NCBI GenBank assembly: GCA_942491935.1
Contig: CALOCZ010000014.1
Coordinates: forward strand, 30,531 to 94,530
DNA length: 64,000 nucleotides
Source: JAGTVG01 sp942491935
GTDB taxonomy: Bacteria; Bacteroidota; Bacteroidia; Cytophagales; Cyclobacteriaceae
Direction: 5' to 3'
This document shows positions 1-10,347 of this stretch, piece by piece (within the stretch, counting starts at the first letter, position 1; every line of letters starts with the position of its first letter). The position numbers were made by a program, and so were the translations under genes. A model generated the notes under the pieces. The model saw only the letters and a list, made by a program, of their open reading frames with translations, was not told the DNA's origin and did no database searches.

Positions 1-93
1 AAGTAGCAGGTAAAATTTTTTCAGGTGTATGTATAAAATTGGCTGCCTTCAGAACGTTAAGAGTATGTTGGTTAAAGGCAACCGTTGAGGTCT

Positions 94-1941
94 ATGTTAA
101 GAATCCTTTCTTTAAGCCTAATAATTTTTATCGCATGTGGAAACCTACTGTATGCACAGCGGGTTACAGTTCACACCTATTTTGAAGAAGGAGATACCAG
201 AATAAAAGAAACCTTTATGGTCCTTGAACATGATAAAAATATACTTGATGGAAAGTATATGTCATATTACCAGAATGGGAACATAAAATCTGAAGGTTTT
301 TACCAGAATAACGATCCAATCGGATACTGGAATTATTATTATGAAGGCGGGAAACTGAAAATGCGGGGTCAGCTAAAGGGCAATTCGAATTATGGTTTAT
401 GGAAATACTATTATGAAAATGGTCAACTTAGTATGGAAGGGAATATTTACAATGGAAAAAGAGAAGGTGAATGGAGGTTTTATTTTGAAAGTGGGACAAA
501 GAAAAGCAGGGGAAATTTTAATAATGGTAAAAAAGCCGGGATATGGAACCATTTTTATGAAGATGGCACCTTGAAAGCCCAGGCTTTTTATAAAGATGAA
601 ATCGGTTTTTATAAAGAATTCTACAATAACGGTAAAGTAAAAGGACAAGGCTATAATATTAATGGCAAGAGTGATTCGACATGGGTTTACTTTTATGAGA
701 ATGGAGGGAAACAGGCAGAGGGAAGATTTAAAGAGGGTTTGCGATCCGGGTTATGGTCTTATTATTATGAAAATGGCAATATTTCAGCCTCTGGATATTA
801 CCAGGGTGGAGATAAAAACGGCACATGGACTTATTATCATGAAAACGGCAAAAAAAGCTCTGAGGGGATTGAACAAAAAGGACGTAAAGAAGGGAACTGG
901 CGGATTTACGATAATGAAGGGTATATGAAGGGAGAAGGATTTTTTCATTCCGGATCAGGAGAATATAAAGAATTTTATGAAAATGGAAACCTGAGGGTAA
1001 TCGGAGAGATGAAGAATGGCATTCATGAAGGCAAATGGTTGTATTACTATGAAGATGGAAGCCTTGAAGGGGAAGCGGAATTTGTGAATGGAGAAGGAAA
1101 TTATACAGGTTATTATCTGAATGGTAAAATCAAAATGAAGGGTAAAATTAAGAATGGGAAAAATGTGGGAAATTGGGAATTATATAAGGAAGATGGTAGC
1201 GTAGCCGGGTATTACAAGCCCATTTATGAGGAAGATAAGCCTGTTTTCAAAGTTAGTGATCAAGCAATGGCTGAAGAAGTTCAGGGAGATTATATGAAAC
1301 CGGATTACAAATACAAGAAAAGGCATAGCAGATATTTTACTCCGGTAATCAATGAGTTTAAGGGCATCATTATAGCCACAGACCCTGTGGCACCAATCCT
1401 TGGGAGTTTGCCACTTTCGCTTGAATATTACTTTCACGAAAGAATGGGTTACGAAATTATGTTCAATGTTATCCGGGATCCGTTTTTTAAAAGCAACAGT
1501 TCCATCCCTCCTTATGAATTATATGACACGGGATTTGGAATAGCTTTCAGGCAGAAATTCTACCATCCGGAAAAGGGCATCGGCATGTTATACTTCGCGA
1601 ATGAGCTCAGGTATACTTATATACAACACCAATTCAATGCACTCGATTCGGCAAATCTTTCGAACCAGGGTACCTATGCTGTAAATAGCACTGAACAATT
1701 GTACGAATATTCGTTCATATTAGGAAACCGATGGATGAAGCTATTTGGTCAGACCTGGAATATTAAATCTAAGCAGTCCGGGATAACGATTGATTTCTAT
1801 ATAGGTGTGGGTGTGGGATATAGGGATTTCAAGAAAAATTACGATGACAATCCTTTTTATGACAAAAAATTTGATGATCTTCGCCAGGGAAGTTTTTCTA
1901 TAAATCCTCGTTTTGGCGTTAATATTGGGTATGTGTTTTAA
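94..1941 (+). CDS. Secreted MORN-repeat (YwqK-like) protein with C-terminal beta-rich domain
   Basis: The first 22 or so residues from the ATG at 94 form a signal peptide ending in YAQ, so the product is exported; a TTG nine bases upstream is a weaker start. Residues about 40-375 consist of some fifteen copies of a roughly 23-residue unit of the form G-W-YYYENG-L-x-x-G, typical of the MORN_2/YwqK family. Residues about 400-615 have no such repeats and are rich in alternating aromatic and polar residues, ending in a short strand with a final Phe, which suggests a small outer-membrane beta-barrel or surface domain. The next gene starts 27 bases downstream on the same strand and is probably cotranscribed. 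MORN repeats usually bind lipids or proteins; the ligand here is unknown. Confidence 0.8.
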   Translation: MLRILSLSLIIFIACGNLLYAQRVTVHTYFEEGDTRIKETFMVLEHDKNILDGKYMSYYQNGNIKSEGFYQNNDPIGYWNYYYEGGKLKMRGQLKGNSNYGLWKYYYENGQLSMEGNIYNGKREGEWRFYFESGTKKSRGNFNNGKKAGIWNHFYEDGTLKAQAFYKDEIGFYKEFYNNGKVKGQGYNINGKSDSTWVYFYENGGKQAEGRFKEGLRSGLWSYYYENGNISASGYYQGGDKNGTWTYYHENGKKSSEGIEQKGRKEGNWRIYDNEGYMKGEGFFHSGSGEYKEFYENGNLRVIGEMKNGIHEGKWLYYYEDGSLEGEAEFVNGEGNYTGYYLNGKIKMKGKIKNGKNVGNWELYKEDGSVAGYYKPIYEEDKPVFKVSDQAMAEEVQGDYMKPDYKYKKRHSRYFTPVINEFKGIIIATDPVAPILGSLPLSLEYYFHERMGYEIMFNVIRDPFFKSNSSIPPYELYDTGFGIAFRQKFYHPEKGIGMLYFANELRYTYIQHQFNALDSANLSNQGTYAVNSTEQLYEYSFILGNRWMKLFGQTWNIKSKQSGITIDFYIGVGVGYRDFKKNYDDNPFYDKKFDDLRQGSFSINPRFGVNIGYVF

Positions 1942-1968
1942 TTAAAGTCAATCTGATTTCTTAGAGCT

Positions 1969-4086
1969 ATGTATTTAAAGAAGTATTTAATTACTTGTTT
2001 ATTCTTTTTTTTGGTATCAGCATCTTTCGGCCAGATCCCTTCGACAATTTTCTCAAAAGTGGAAGTACGGATAGATACAATGGTTTTCAACACAAGGGAC
2101 AATCTTGTTGTATACAATGGGGAAAATCATATGTATTTCCAATTTAACAGTGAAAACCCTATTTGTGAGGTCAGGATTTATCCTTACAGGGACGATCTTT
2201 TCTCACGTTTAAGCCTGGTAAGATCAAATGATTTTACTGTATTGGATTCAATTTATAACTATAACAATGAATATTACCGCTTCAAAATCAAATTCCGGGA
2301 CTTGTATAATTCAGATTTTCTGAATTTCACATTTACGGTTTCAAGTAATGACTCATCAAAATTTTCCACAGAAGTTATTCCGCTGCTCCCTGTAACCTCA
2401 ACAAAAGTGGAGTTTATTCCTGATAATAATGAACTTTTCATAGGGGAAGAAAAGGTATTTCCTTTGATCACCGATAATATTCGTAATATTCGCATCGATA
2501 ATATCTGGACTTCTGATAATATGATCAATTACAGAATGACTGAGGAAGCTGGAAAACTTTATATACACTTGATCTCAAGCAGTTATGGGTTTCACAGGTT
2601 TGACCTTTCGATAAAAACAAAAAAACCATTTTTAAGTGAATTTGGAACCTTAAGTTATGACATACCTCTTAAACAACAGGAATTTGTTGTCCGGAGAAGC
2701 CGGCTTCAGTTTTTAAAAATCGATAGGGAGTATATCATCCATGATCCTCAAAATCAATCCGGTAATGAAATTCAATTGGATAACAATTCAGCCCTGAATC
2801 CGGGTCATACCTACAGGATAGAGAACCAGGAAGAACCAGGGGGTGCACTTATTGCTGAATTATTTATTAAAAGTCATATCAACAATGGGAGAATGCTTTG
2901 CATCCTGCGTCCTTATTCACTACATCGAATTAATGAAGGATATCTATACATAAAAGATAACGACCAGTCACTTTTTATAACAAATCTGAATATTATCCCT
3001 AAACCAAATATAAAGAATATCAATTTATTACGGGAAGGAGAAGACTGGACCTCAAATCTATCTGTACACCCGGGTGAAACGGTAGAATTAAGAATGGAAG
3101 GGGAATCTCTTTCGAAAGCTTCATTCGAATTCGAAGGATTGACCAATATTGGGCTCGACACGCTCATCCACAACGAATATGTAGCTACATACATACTTAA
3201 TATCCCAATTGATATATATAATCGGACAATTCCAATTTATAACCACGGGGAGAAAACTGGTTTTGAATTATTAGTACAGGAATATCGAAGGCCACGTGAA
3301 TTCGATTATGTTAGCATAGAAGGTAATGGATTTAAAAAACAATTCAATGCAGTCGGTAACACAATACTGACGCCACAGGTCGTTCAGTATCTTACCATAA
3401 AGTTCGATAACAACAAAATCGACTCGGAAGGAGAATTGTACGGCCAGCAGCATTTGAATATCCGTGTCACATTAAGAGGCAGGGATAATGAATTACTTGA
3501 AATGAAAGATTTTGAAGATATTGTTGTTTGTCCTGGGCCTTTTTCACCAAGGGATGGTTTTTACAGGGGCAATTGTTCTTCAAATGTAATCAACGTCAAT
3601 AATTATCTAAATAAAAAAACCTACGATATAGAATCCTGGTCGAAGATAACTGTCGAGATCTCAAACGATAAGAATGTCTATGGTGGAGCCGGGTTTAAAA
3701 AAACTGTTGAGATTATTTACGAGAAATACTGGCGGTTTGATATTGAAGTGTCCTTTCCTGCCGGACTGGTCACTTATGGCAGTGAATCGGCTGGTAATCT
3801 GACCGGGATCAGTATGGCTATGATCGCTCAATTCAGCTTTTATCAGAAAAACCGGATTAACCGATTGCAGCCCTTCAAAGTGGGTGCAGGATTCCTTGCA
3901 CTGGATGCTTTCAATTTTTCTGAAAACGACGACAACCGGGACCTGGCAATAGTGATATTGGGATCATTATATCCAACCAGAAAAGACAAAAAGCTTACCT
4001 TCCCTTTGTACTTCGGTGGTGGGTATAAGCTGAATGCTGAAGAATTCTTCTTTCTGATCGGACCGGGCATCAGGATCAGCCTATAA
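1969..4086 (+). CDS. Secreted protein of unknown function
   Basis: This 705-residue product begins with a clear signal peptide (MYLKKYLITCLFFFLVSASFG then Q). I do not recognise a domain. The body is rich in beta-forming residues and looks like several Ig-like or beta-sandwich modules. The last 90 residues have alternating hydrophobic stretches ending GGGYKLNAEEFFFLIGPGI, a pattern like the end of an outer-membrane barrel. It lies 27 bases after the MORN-repeat gene and resembles it in having a long secreted N-terminal part and a possible barrel end, so the two may form one surface complex. A weak hairpin (ATTGCC/GGCAAT, 4125-4144) follows the stop. Confidence 0.65.
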   Translation: MYLKKYLITCLFFFLVSASFGQIPSTIFSKVEVRIDTMVFNTRDNLVVYNGENHMYFQFNSENPICEVRIYPYRDDLFSRLSLVRSNDFTVLDSIYNYNNEYYRFKIKFRDLYNSDFLNFTFTVSSNDSSKFSTEVIPLLPVTSTKVEFIPDNNELFIGEEKVFPLITDNIRNIRIDNIWTSDNMINYRMTEEAGKLYIHLISSSYGFHRFDLSIKTKKPFLSEFGTLSYDIPLKQQEFVVRRSRLQFLKIDREYIIHDPQNQSGNEIQLDNNSALNPGHTYRIENQEEPGGALIAELFIKSHINNGRMLCILRPYSLHRINEGYLYIKDNDQSLFITNLNIIPKPNIKNINLLREGEDWTSNLSVHPGETVELRMEGESLSKASFEFEGLTNIGLDTLIHNEYVATYILNIPIDIYNRTIPIYNHGEKTGFELLVQEYRRPREFDYVSIEGNGFKKQFNAVGNTILTPQVVQYLTIKFDNNKIDSEGELYGQQHLNIRVTLRGRDNELLEMKDFEDIVVCPGPFSPRDGFYRGNCSSNVINVNNYLNKKTYDIESWSKITVEISNDKNVYGGAGFKKTVEIIYEKYWRFDIEVSFPAGLVTYGSESAGNLTGISMAMIAQFSFYQKNRINRLQPFKVGAGFLALDAFNFSENDDNRDLAIVILGSLYPTRKDKKLTFPLYFGGGYKLNAEEFFFLIGPGIRISL

Positions 4087-4411
4087 TTTTAATTTCCATA
4101 AATTAGGAATCCAAAAAAGCTTCATTGCCCTGTTTAAGGCAATAATATATAACCTGCGTTCAGAAATTTCTTTTCAGAAGTGAATTTTGAATTATATAAA
4201 CCAGTCAGATAACTTCAAAAATCATATGAGTTGAAGCTGTTAAGTTTTATACAGGATGCAGTAAAAGTGTCCGCCTCAATGTTAATTTCATGTTATATCT
4301 AATATTCTTTTATATCTGCAAGAGGTATTACTATCGATTTGGCTAAATTTGTTACCTTCATGAATTACTGAGATCGCTCAGTAGAAGACCCAAATTTGAA
4401 CTATAATCATA
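4087..4411. other. Intergenic region upstream of pfk
   Basis: No open frame of note. It holds a small inverted repeat at 4125-4144 (6-bp arms, 8-base loop) without a T-run, and the promoter listed separately at 4344-4351. Nothing else was seen. Confidence 0.5.
4344..4351 (+). promoter_or_regulatory. Bacteroidota-type -7 promoter element for pfk
   Basis: TAAATTTG matches the Bacteroidota -7 consensus TAnnTTTG exactly and lies 60 bases upstream of the phosphofructokinase ATG. I do not see a convincing -33 TTG at the usual distance, so the call rests on the -7 element. Confidence 0.45.
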
Positions 4412-6637
4412 ATGACAAAAAATAATAAATTCTCAAGCCTTGGTGTACTTACAAGTGGTGGTGATTCACAAGGCATGAACGCTGCAGTCAGGGCAGTGGT
4501 TAGAACTGCTTTGTACAAGGGCCTGGATGTATATGCAATACTACAAGGATATAACGGCATGTATAAAGGAGGTAAAATGATCAAGAAGATGAACTGGGAT
4601 TCAGTCAGTGGCATTATGCATAAAGGTGGCACTGAGATCGGTACAGCCAGAAGCCAGGAATTCCGGACTCGTGAAGGCCGATTGCAGGCTGCATTAAACC
4701 TTGTGAAGGAGGATATTGACCACCTGGTGGTAATTGGGGGTGACGGAAGTCTTACGGGGGCAAACCTTTTTCGTGAGGAATGGCCATCACTAATAGCAGA
4801 ACTGGTCAAAACGAAGAAAATAACCAAAGCGAAAGCTGAGCAACATCCCAGATTGAAGATTGTGGGGCTAGTGGGATCCATTGATAATGATATGTCGGGA
4901 ACAGATATGACTATAGGAGCAGATACTGCCCTCCGGAGAATTGTTGACGCAGTCGATATGCTTGGAGATACCGCAGCAAGTCATGACAGGACTTTTGTGG
5001 TTGAAGTTATGGGAAGGAATTGCGGATATCTGGCATTGATCAGCGCACTATCCACAGGTGCTGATTCCGTTTTTATACCTGAACATCCACCCAAAGAGGG
5101 TTGGGAAGACCGCTTATGCGATATCATCCGTACCAACCGCGATGCTGGGAAAAACGATAGCCTTGTCATTGTAGCAGAAGGGGCAAAAGATACGAAAGGG
5201 AATCCTATAAAACCCCACGATATCAAGGAGGTCCTCGAAGAGAAGCTGGGCCAGGATACGCGGATCACCATCCTCGGGCATGTACAACGAGGGGGCTCCC
5301 CAAGTGCTTTCGATAGGTATATGAGTACTGTTTTGGGTTATAGTGCCGTCGATTATATTCTTAATGCACCGGAAGACCAGGAACCCATGATGATCGGGAT
5401 GCGTCGTAATAAAATAAAAGCCGTTTCCTTGATGGAAAGTGTAAAAAAAACACATTCTATTTATGAATGCATCAACCTTGGGAAATATGAGGAAGCAATC
5501 AAGCTTAGAGGCGGGAGTTTCAAAGAATCTATTAGCACGTTCAAGACACTTAGACAGGCCTCCCCTAAACCGCCACTAAAGGGTAAAAAACAACTTAAAC
5601 TGGCAATTTTAAATACCAGTGGTCCGTCACCCGGGATGAATGTTGCCACCCGTACTGCTGTAAGGCTTGGGCTTGACGCCGGACATAAAATGCTGGCTGT
5701 GAAAAATGGATTTGACGGTCTGGTAAATGACCACTTAATGGAGATGAACTGGAATAGCGTTACCGGTTGGACTCATTTGGGTGGAACAATGCTGGGGACG
5801 AACAGGAAAGCTCCGACTGACAGAGAATATTATCCTATAGCCTCCACACTGGACAAACATCAGATCGATGGCCTGATAATTATTGGAGGATTTTCCGGCT
5901 ATCAAGCAGCCTATGACCTGATGAACAACCGCGATAAATATAAGGCCTTTGATATTCCAATCGTCCTGATTCCTTCAAGCATCAACAACAACCTGCCAGG
6001 ATCTGACTTCAGTATTGGTGCGGATACTGCCATTAATAATATAGTTGATGCCATCGATAAAATTAAGGAATCAGCCGTTTCCTCAAACAGGGCCTTTGTG
6101 GTAGAGGTAATGGGCAGATATTGTGGTTATCTGGCATTAATGAGCGGACTGGCAACAGGAGCGGAAAAGGTATATATGCATGAATCAGGAATAACCTTAC
6201 AAGACATGATGAATGATGTGAATACATTGAAAGAAGGTTTTCTGTCAGGACAAAGGCTGGCACGGGTTATCATAAATGAGTCTGCAAACCCTACAGCCAC
6301 CACTGAATTCATTTCAAGCTTATTTGAAGAAGAGGGGGGGGCGATATTTGATGTAAGGAAATCGATCCTGGGCCATATTCAGCAAGGAGGCAATCCAACA
6401 CCCTATGACAGAAATATTGCGATCAGATTTACAACAAAAGCGATCAACAAATTGATCGACATGGCCGAAAAAGGAGAAAATGATTGTGCTTTCATAGGAT
6501 ACGACAACGGAGAGATGAAATTTACTGATCTGTTCGAATTTCCACGCATGGTTGATCTGAAGTATTCCAGGCCGAAAGAAGAATGGTGGTTGAACATTCG
6601 TGAAATATCTGAAGTGTTTGAAAGATTTCATGAATAA
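4412..6637 (+). CDS. pfkA: 6-phosphofructokinase, tandem two-domain eukaryotic type
   Basis: The product (741 aa) is two phosphofructokinase domains in one chain: residues 1-385 and about 395-741. The N-half keeps the catalytic set: SGGDS near 15, R80, GGDGS with D111, SIDND with D158, EVMGR with R202, VAEG, and GHVQRGG. Gly after GGD and Gly before SIDND indicate ATP rather than pyrophosphate use. The C-half has lost key residues: GGD is GGF (494), SIDND is SINNN (523-527), and GHVQRGG is GHIQQGG, so it is probably regulatory. A roughly 25-residue insertion between GGDGS and SIDND in the N-half is typical of animal and fungal enzymes, as is the fused active/inactive layout. Usual bacterial PfkA is about 320 aa. 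It phosphorylates fructose 6-phosphate in glycolysis. It has its own promoter and stands alone. Confidence 0.93.
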   Translation: MTKNNKFSSLGVLTSGGDSQGMNAAVRAVVRTALYKGLDVYAILQGYNGMYKGGKMIKKMNWDSVSGIMHKGGTEIGTARSQEFRTREGRLQAALNLVKEDIDHLVVIGGDGSLTGANLFREEWPSLIAELVKTKKITKAKAEQHPRLKIVGLVGSIDNDMSGTDMTIGADTALRRIVDAVDMLGDTAASHDRTFVVEVMGRNCGYLALISALSTGADSVFIPEHPPKEGWEDRLCDIIRTNRDAGKNDSLVIVAEGAKDTKGNPIKPHDIKEVLEEKLGQDTRITILGHVQRGGSPSAFDRYMSTVLGYSAVDYILNAPEDQEPMMIGMRRNKIKAVSLMESVKKTHSIYECINLGKYEEAIKLRGGSFKESISTFKTLRQASPKPPLKGKKQLKLAILNTSGPSPGMNVATRTAVRLGLDAGHKMLAVKNGFDGLVNDHLMEMNWNSVTGWTHLGGTMLGTNRKAPTDREYYPIASTLDKHQIDGLIIIGGFSGYQAAYDLMNNRDKYKAFDIPIVLIPSSINNNLPGSDFSIGADTAINNIVDAIDKIKESAVSSNRAFVVEVMGRYCGYLALMSGLATGAEKVYMHESGITLQDMMNDVNTLKEGFLSGQRLARVIINESANPTATTEFISSLFEEEGGAIFDVRKSILGHIQQGGNPTPYDRNIAIRFTTKAINKLIDMAEKGENDCAFIGYDNGEMKFTDLFEFPRMVDLKYSRPKEEWWLNIREISEVFERFHE

Positions 6638-6668
6638 TATTATTTTAACAGGTCTAAATAATTCATAA

Positions 6669-7260
6669 TTGTCTTATACCTCAACGGAAATAGTACCGCA
6701 AATTGCCCAGGGTAACAGAAATGCATTCGAATCGCTGTTTAAAAGCCATTATGCAAATCTTTGTGGCTATGCGGTAAAATATGTTTGGGAACTTGACCAG
6801 GCTGAAGAAATTGTACAAGACCTTTTCTTCAATATTTGGAACAAAAGAAGCGACCTTTACATCTCATCATCTATTGAGTCTTATCTTTTTCAGGGCTGTC
6901 AGAAACGCCTGTCTAAATTACCTTAAGCATAAGAAGGTCCGTGATAATTATGTGTCGAACATGCAGGATTCATATAAACCGGGACAGGGCTTAGATGATA
7001 ATCCGGTAGAAACACTGGAGTTACAGAAAAAAATAGATGACAGTATTGAGATCATGCCTACTGAAAGAAAAAAGATATTTCTCTTGAGCCGGTATGAAGG
7101 GCTGAAATATAAGGAAATAGCCGAGAAACTAGGTATTTCAGTAAAAACTGTAGAAGCCCAGATGGGAAAGGCATTAAAGTTTCTTCGCGAGGAACTTAAA
7201 GAATTTATGGTAATATTGATATTGATAGTTATAGAAATACTTTTATTTTTTTACAAATAG
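6669..7260 (+). CDS. ECF-type RNA polymerase sigma factor (frameshifted)
   Basis: The frame opening with TTG at 6669 encodes region 2 of an ECF sigma factor (AFESLFKSHYANLCGYAVKY, then AEEIVQDLFFNIW). It continues in another frame with AVRNACLNYLKHKK and region 4 (PTERKKIFLLSRYEGLKYKE, AEKLGISVKTVEAQM). The two parts join if one T is removed from the TTTTT at 6886-6890. It belongs to the FecI-like group that Bacteroidota pair with FecR anti-sigma factors, and the fecR-like gene follows 48 bases later. It should direct transcription of a surface uptake or stress regulon when the anti-sigma factor is relieved. The shift may be a sequence error. Confidence 0.8.
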
Positions 7261-7308
7261 CATATAGGGTAAAACCGATTTGGGTTGTCATTATATTGAA
7301 AACCTTGA

Positions 7309-8409
7309 ATGAAGGATGAAGAGCGACATATTGACTATGATCTTTTAGGTAAGTATTTATCGGGTGAAAGCAATGCCGAAGAAACCAAAGCTGTTGAAAC
7401 CTGGAAGTCTTCCTCAAAGGCAAATCATGAAGAATTTGACCGGATTGCCAGGTTATGGCGTCAGGCGGATTCCTTGATTGGCCATACCCCCGCACCTGTA
7501 AACATGGCTGCTGCCTGGGACAAATTGCAGGGAAGGGTTTTCGGCGATGAAGAAATTCCGGATAAATCTATTCTTGGAGAAGAATCAGATGCAGCTACAA
7601 AATACATCATTGGTAAAAAGGAAGAGCGAGAAGTACCGGTCAGAACAATTGCCAAAGAATCGAAGGTAAGAAGTTTGTATTACTATGCCAGTAGAATAGC
7701 TGCAGTATTTGTAGTGGGCTTCCTGATATACGCTGTTTTTTTTATGAGCGGTGATGAACCTGATCAGGTAGAAGTATTTGCTGAAAATGAGATAACCATA
7801 ACTGATCTTCCGGACGAAACCAAGGTTACTTTGAATGAAAATTCGAAAATTGTCTACCAGGATAAATTCAAATCGGAGGAAAGGGCTGTTGATTTAACCG
7901 GTGAGGCCTTTTTTGAGGTTGAACGTGATGAAGAAAAACCTTTTGTTGTTCGTGCACATAATGCAGTTGTAAGGGTGCTGGGCACCTCATTCAATGTCAG
8001 GGCCATTGAAGAAGAAAAAGAGATATCTGTAACTGTCGAAGATGGAAAAGTTAGATTATCAGATGAAGAGGACATCGCTTTTGTGATCCTGGAAAGAAAT
8101 GAAAAGGGAATTTTTAATCGTGAAACCGGTCACATTGAAAAATATGAAAAATCAGAGGGTGGTGAAATGTTCTGGAGGTCGCGGACAGTAATGTTCCGGG
8201 ACACTGAATTGTCTACAGTTTTTGATACCCTTGAGAAACTATACGATACTGAGATTTCAACAAAGAACAAAGACATTTTATCCTGCATGTTATCTGCCAA
8301 ATTCCAGGATATGAGTATAGAAGAAATACTTGATAAAATTGCCATTAACTTTAATCTAACCATAGAAAAAAACGACAATACTTTTGAGATATCAGGCGAT
8401 GGCTGTTAA
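7309..8409 (+). CDS. FecR-family anti-sigma factor
   Basis: A 366-residue inner-membrane protein. The N-terminal 125 residues are the cytoplasmic sigma-binding part, a single membrane helix lies at about 127-146 (SRIAAVFVVGFLIYAVFF), and the periplasmic part has a FecR domain (ITDLPDETKVTLNENSKI onward to about 250) followed by a DUF4974-like C-terminal domain (FRDTELSTVFDTLEKLYD to the end). In this family the periplasmic part senses an outer-membrane partner through an STN domain and controls the ECF sigma factor encoded upstream. Its last codons overlap the start of the STN-domain gene, so the three genes form one operon. Confidence 0.92.
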   Translation: MKDEERHIDYDLLGKYLSGESNAEETKAVETWKSSSKANHEEFDRIARLWRQADSLIGHTPAPVNMAAAWDKLQGRVFGDEEIPDKSILGEESDAATKYIIGKKEEREVPVRTIAKESKVRSLYYYASRIAAVFVVGFLIYAVFFMSGDEPDQVEVFAENEITITDLPDETKVTLNENSKIVYQDKFKSEERAVDLTGEAFFEVERDEEKPFVVRAHNAVVRVLGTSFNVRAIEEEKEISVTVEDGKVRLSDEEDIAFVILERNEKGIFNRETGHIEKYEKSEGGEMFWRSRTVMFRDTELSTVFDTLEKLYDTEISTKNKDILSCMLSAKFQDMSIEEILDKIAINFNLTIEKNDNTFEISGDGC

Positions 8410-10347
8410 GTCAATTAAAGAATTGATGGCCATACTTTTTGTATTTTTATTTTTTCAAACTGCTTATTCCCAGGTTCCGGTCTTGAAAAGGGAGGTAAGT
8501 ATTTCATTGGAAGATGCCACTCTTGAAAAAGTATTGATCATTCTTGCGAATGAAGCTGATTTTAATTTCTCCTATAATTCCAAAATCATCAATGTAGACA
8601 CCCTGGTATCAATCCAGGTAGAAAATTCAACCGTAAAAGACGTTCTGGAAATAATTCTAGATAAAGAAATGACTTATAAGGTCACTGGCAACCATTTAAT
8701 ACTGATCAAGGAGATACCAAAGGGAGAAAGGGATAAGAAAAACATCAAATATGAGATCAAAGGATATATATATGATTCTGAATCAGGTACTGCTCTTGTC
8801 AATGTATCTGTGTACGATCCTAGTGGCCTGGTGGCAGCTTTATCTGACAGCATGGGGTATTATAACCTGATTGTTCCCGGTAAGTATGAACAACTGAACC
8901 TGTTTTACAGCAAGAAGAATTTCTATGACACACTTATTATAGTAAGGCCTTCAGACCAATCAATCGATATTGAATTGGCAAGGCAATATCCCGACTACGA
9001 TGTCCCCCCTATAGAAAGCATACAACCTGTCACCTATGCTCCGGTTGAGGATGTGGGAATCGTTCAGAAATTCGTTGCCAGAGATCAAAGGGTACAGGCT
9101 GAAAATATCGATATCGTTGAAACCCGTATCGGTCAGATTTCCATCTGGCCAAATGTAGGCACTAATCTCAAAATGTCGGGGCAAGTAGAAAACCGGTTCT
9201 CATTAAATATTCTTGCAGGATACTCGGCGGGTGTAAAAGGCGTCGAAGTTGGCGGATTAGTGAATATTGACCGTAAAGATGTCTCAGGATTACAGATTGC
9301 TGGCATTGGCAATGTGGTAGGAGGCACCACAACAGGAGCACAGATCAGTGGAATATTCAATAATAACCGTCAGGATGTAAAAGGGCTCCAACTGACAGGT
9401 ATCAGTAATGTGATACTTGATACCATGAAAGGTGCACAAATTGCAGGTATCAGCAATGTATTGCGGGGGACAATGCATGGTTGGCAAGTTGCAGGTATCA
9501 GCAATTTCACCACTGAATCAGTTGATGGAGTCCAGATCTCAGGTATATCAAACTATACCAAGAAAGACGTCGACGTATTGCAGGTGGCTGGGGTATTCAA
9601 TATAGGTGAAAATGTGAATGGATTCCAGGTATCCGGATTGATCAATGTGGCAAGAAAGAATGTAGGCGGCTGGCAGATCGCAGGATTATCCAACTATGCT
9701 AAGACAGTGAGGTTAAGTCAGTTTGCTGGCTTAGGGAACATCGCTTCGGAACGGGTAAAAGGAGCACAGATCGCCATGCTGTACAACTACTCGAAATACG
9801 TGGATGGGGGACAGTTCAGCTTCATAAACATCGCTGATTCCGTTGGAGGAATACCCATAGGATTCATTAGTATTGTCAGAAAGGGTTATCATAAGATAGA
9901 ATTATCAACGGAGGAAGTACTTTATGCTAATTTTACCTATAAAATGGGGGTTAGAAGGTTTTATAATATTTTTACAGCCGGTATTCAACCTGGCTCTGAT
10001 GGCCCGATCTGGGGATTTGGATACGGAATTGGAGGACAGATAGGTACACGAAGGGCCGTGGTCAGCCTCGACCTCAAAGGAACCCAGATCATGGAGAATG
10101 TCGAAACTCAAGCCTTTAATGCATCCTTCCGCTTTAATCCCGTACTGGGATCAGAATTGTTAAACGGCTGTCATTTTTCGTTGGACCGGCAATTAACCTT
10201 CATGTTTCCGATTTGAAGGATCCTGACACAGGAGAATTCCTGAGCAATATTGCTCCCGAAAAAACATTGCTCTGGGAGGATGTACCCGGAACCAACACCC
10301 AATTCCAACTTTGGTGGGGAGGGAGTTTTGGTTTGAGAATATTGTAA
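8399..10347 (+). CDS. STN-domain protein with 16-residue solenoid repeats (frameshifted near C-end)
   Basis: The ATG at 8399 overlaps the fecR-like stop and gives a signal peptide ending in YSQ; an in-frame ATG at 8384 is less likely. Residues about 25-85 look like a secretin/TonB short N-terminal (STN) domain (SLEDATLEKVLIILANEADF). A carboxypeptidase-regulatory-like fold follows (about 105-180). From about 270 come twelve or so units of 16 residues, G-x-Q-x-AG-I/L-x-N, like LA_2272-type surface repeats. A beta-barrel-like end follows. The frame stops at 10216, but adding one T to the TTTTT at 10174-10178 restores FFVGPAINLHVSDLKD and runs to a stop at 10347. The STN domain probably signals to the FecR protein, but the rest is not a TonB receptor. 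Confidence 0.82.

Noticed and set aside
4378..4881. A 167-codon minus-strand frame over the pfk start
   Set aside because: It is the shadow of the strongly conserved phosphofructokinase gene on the other strand.
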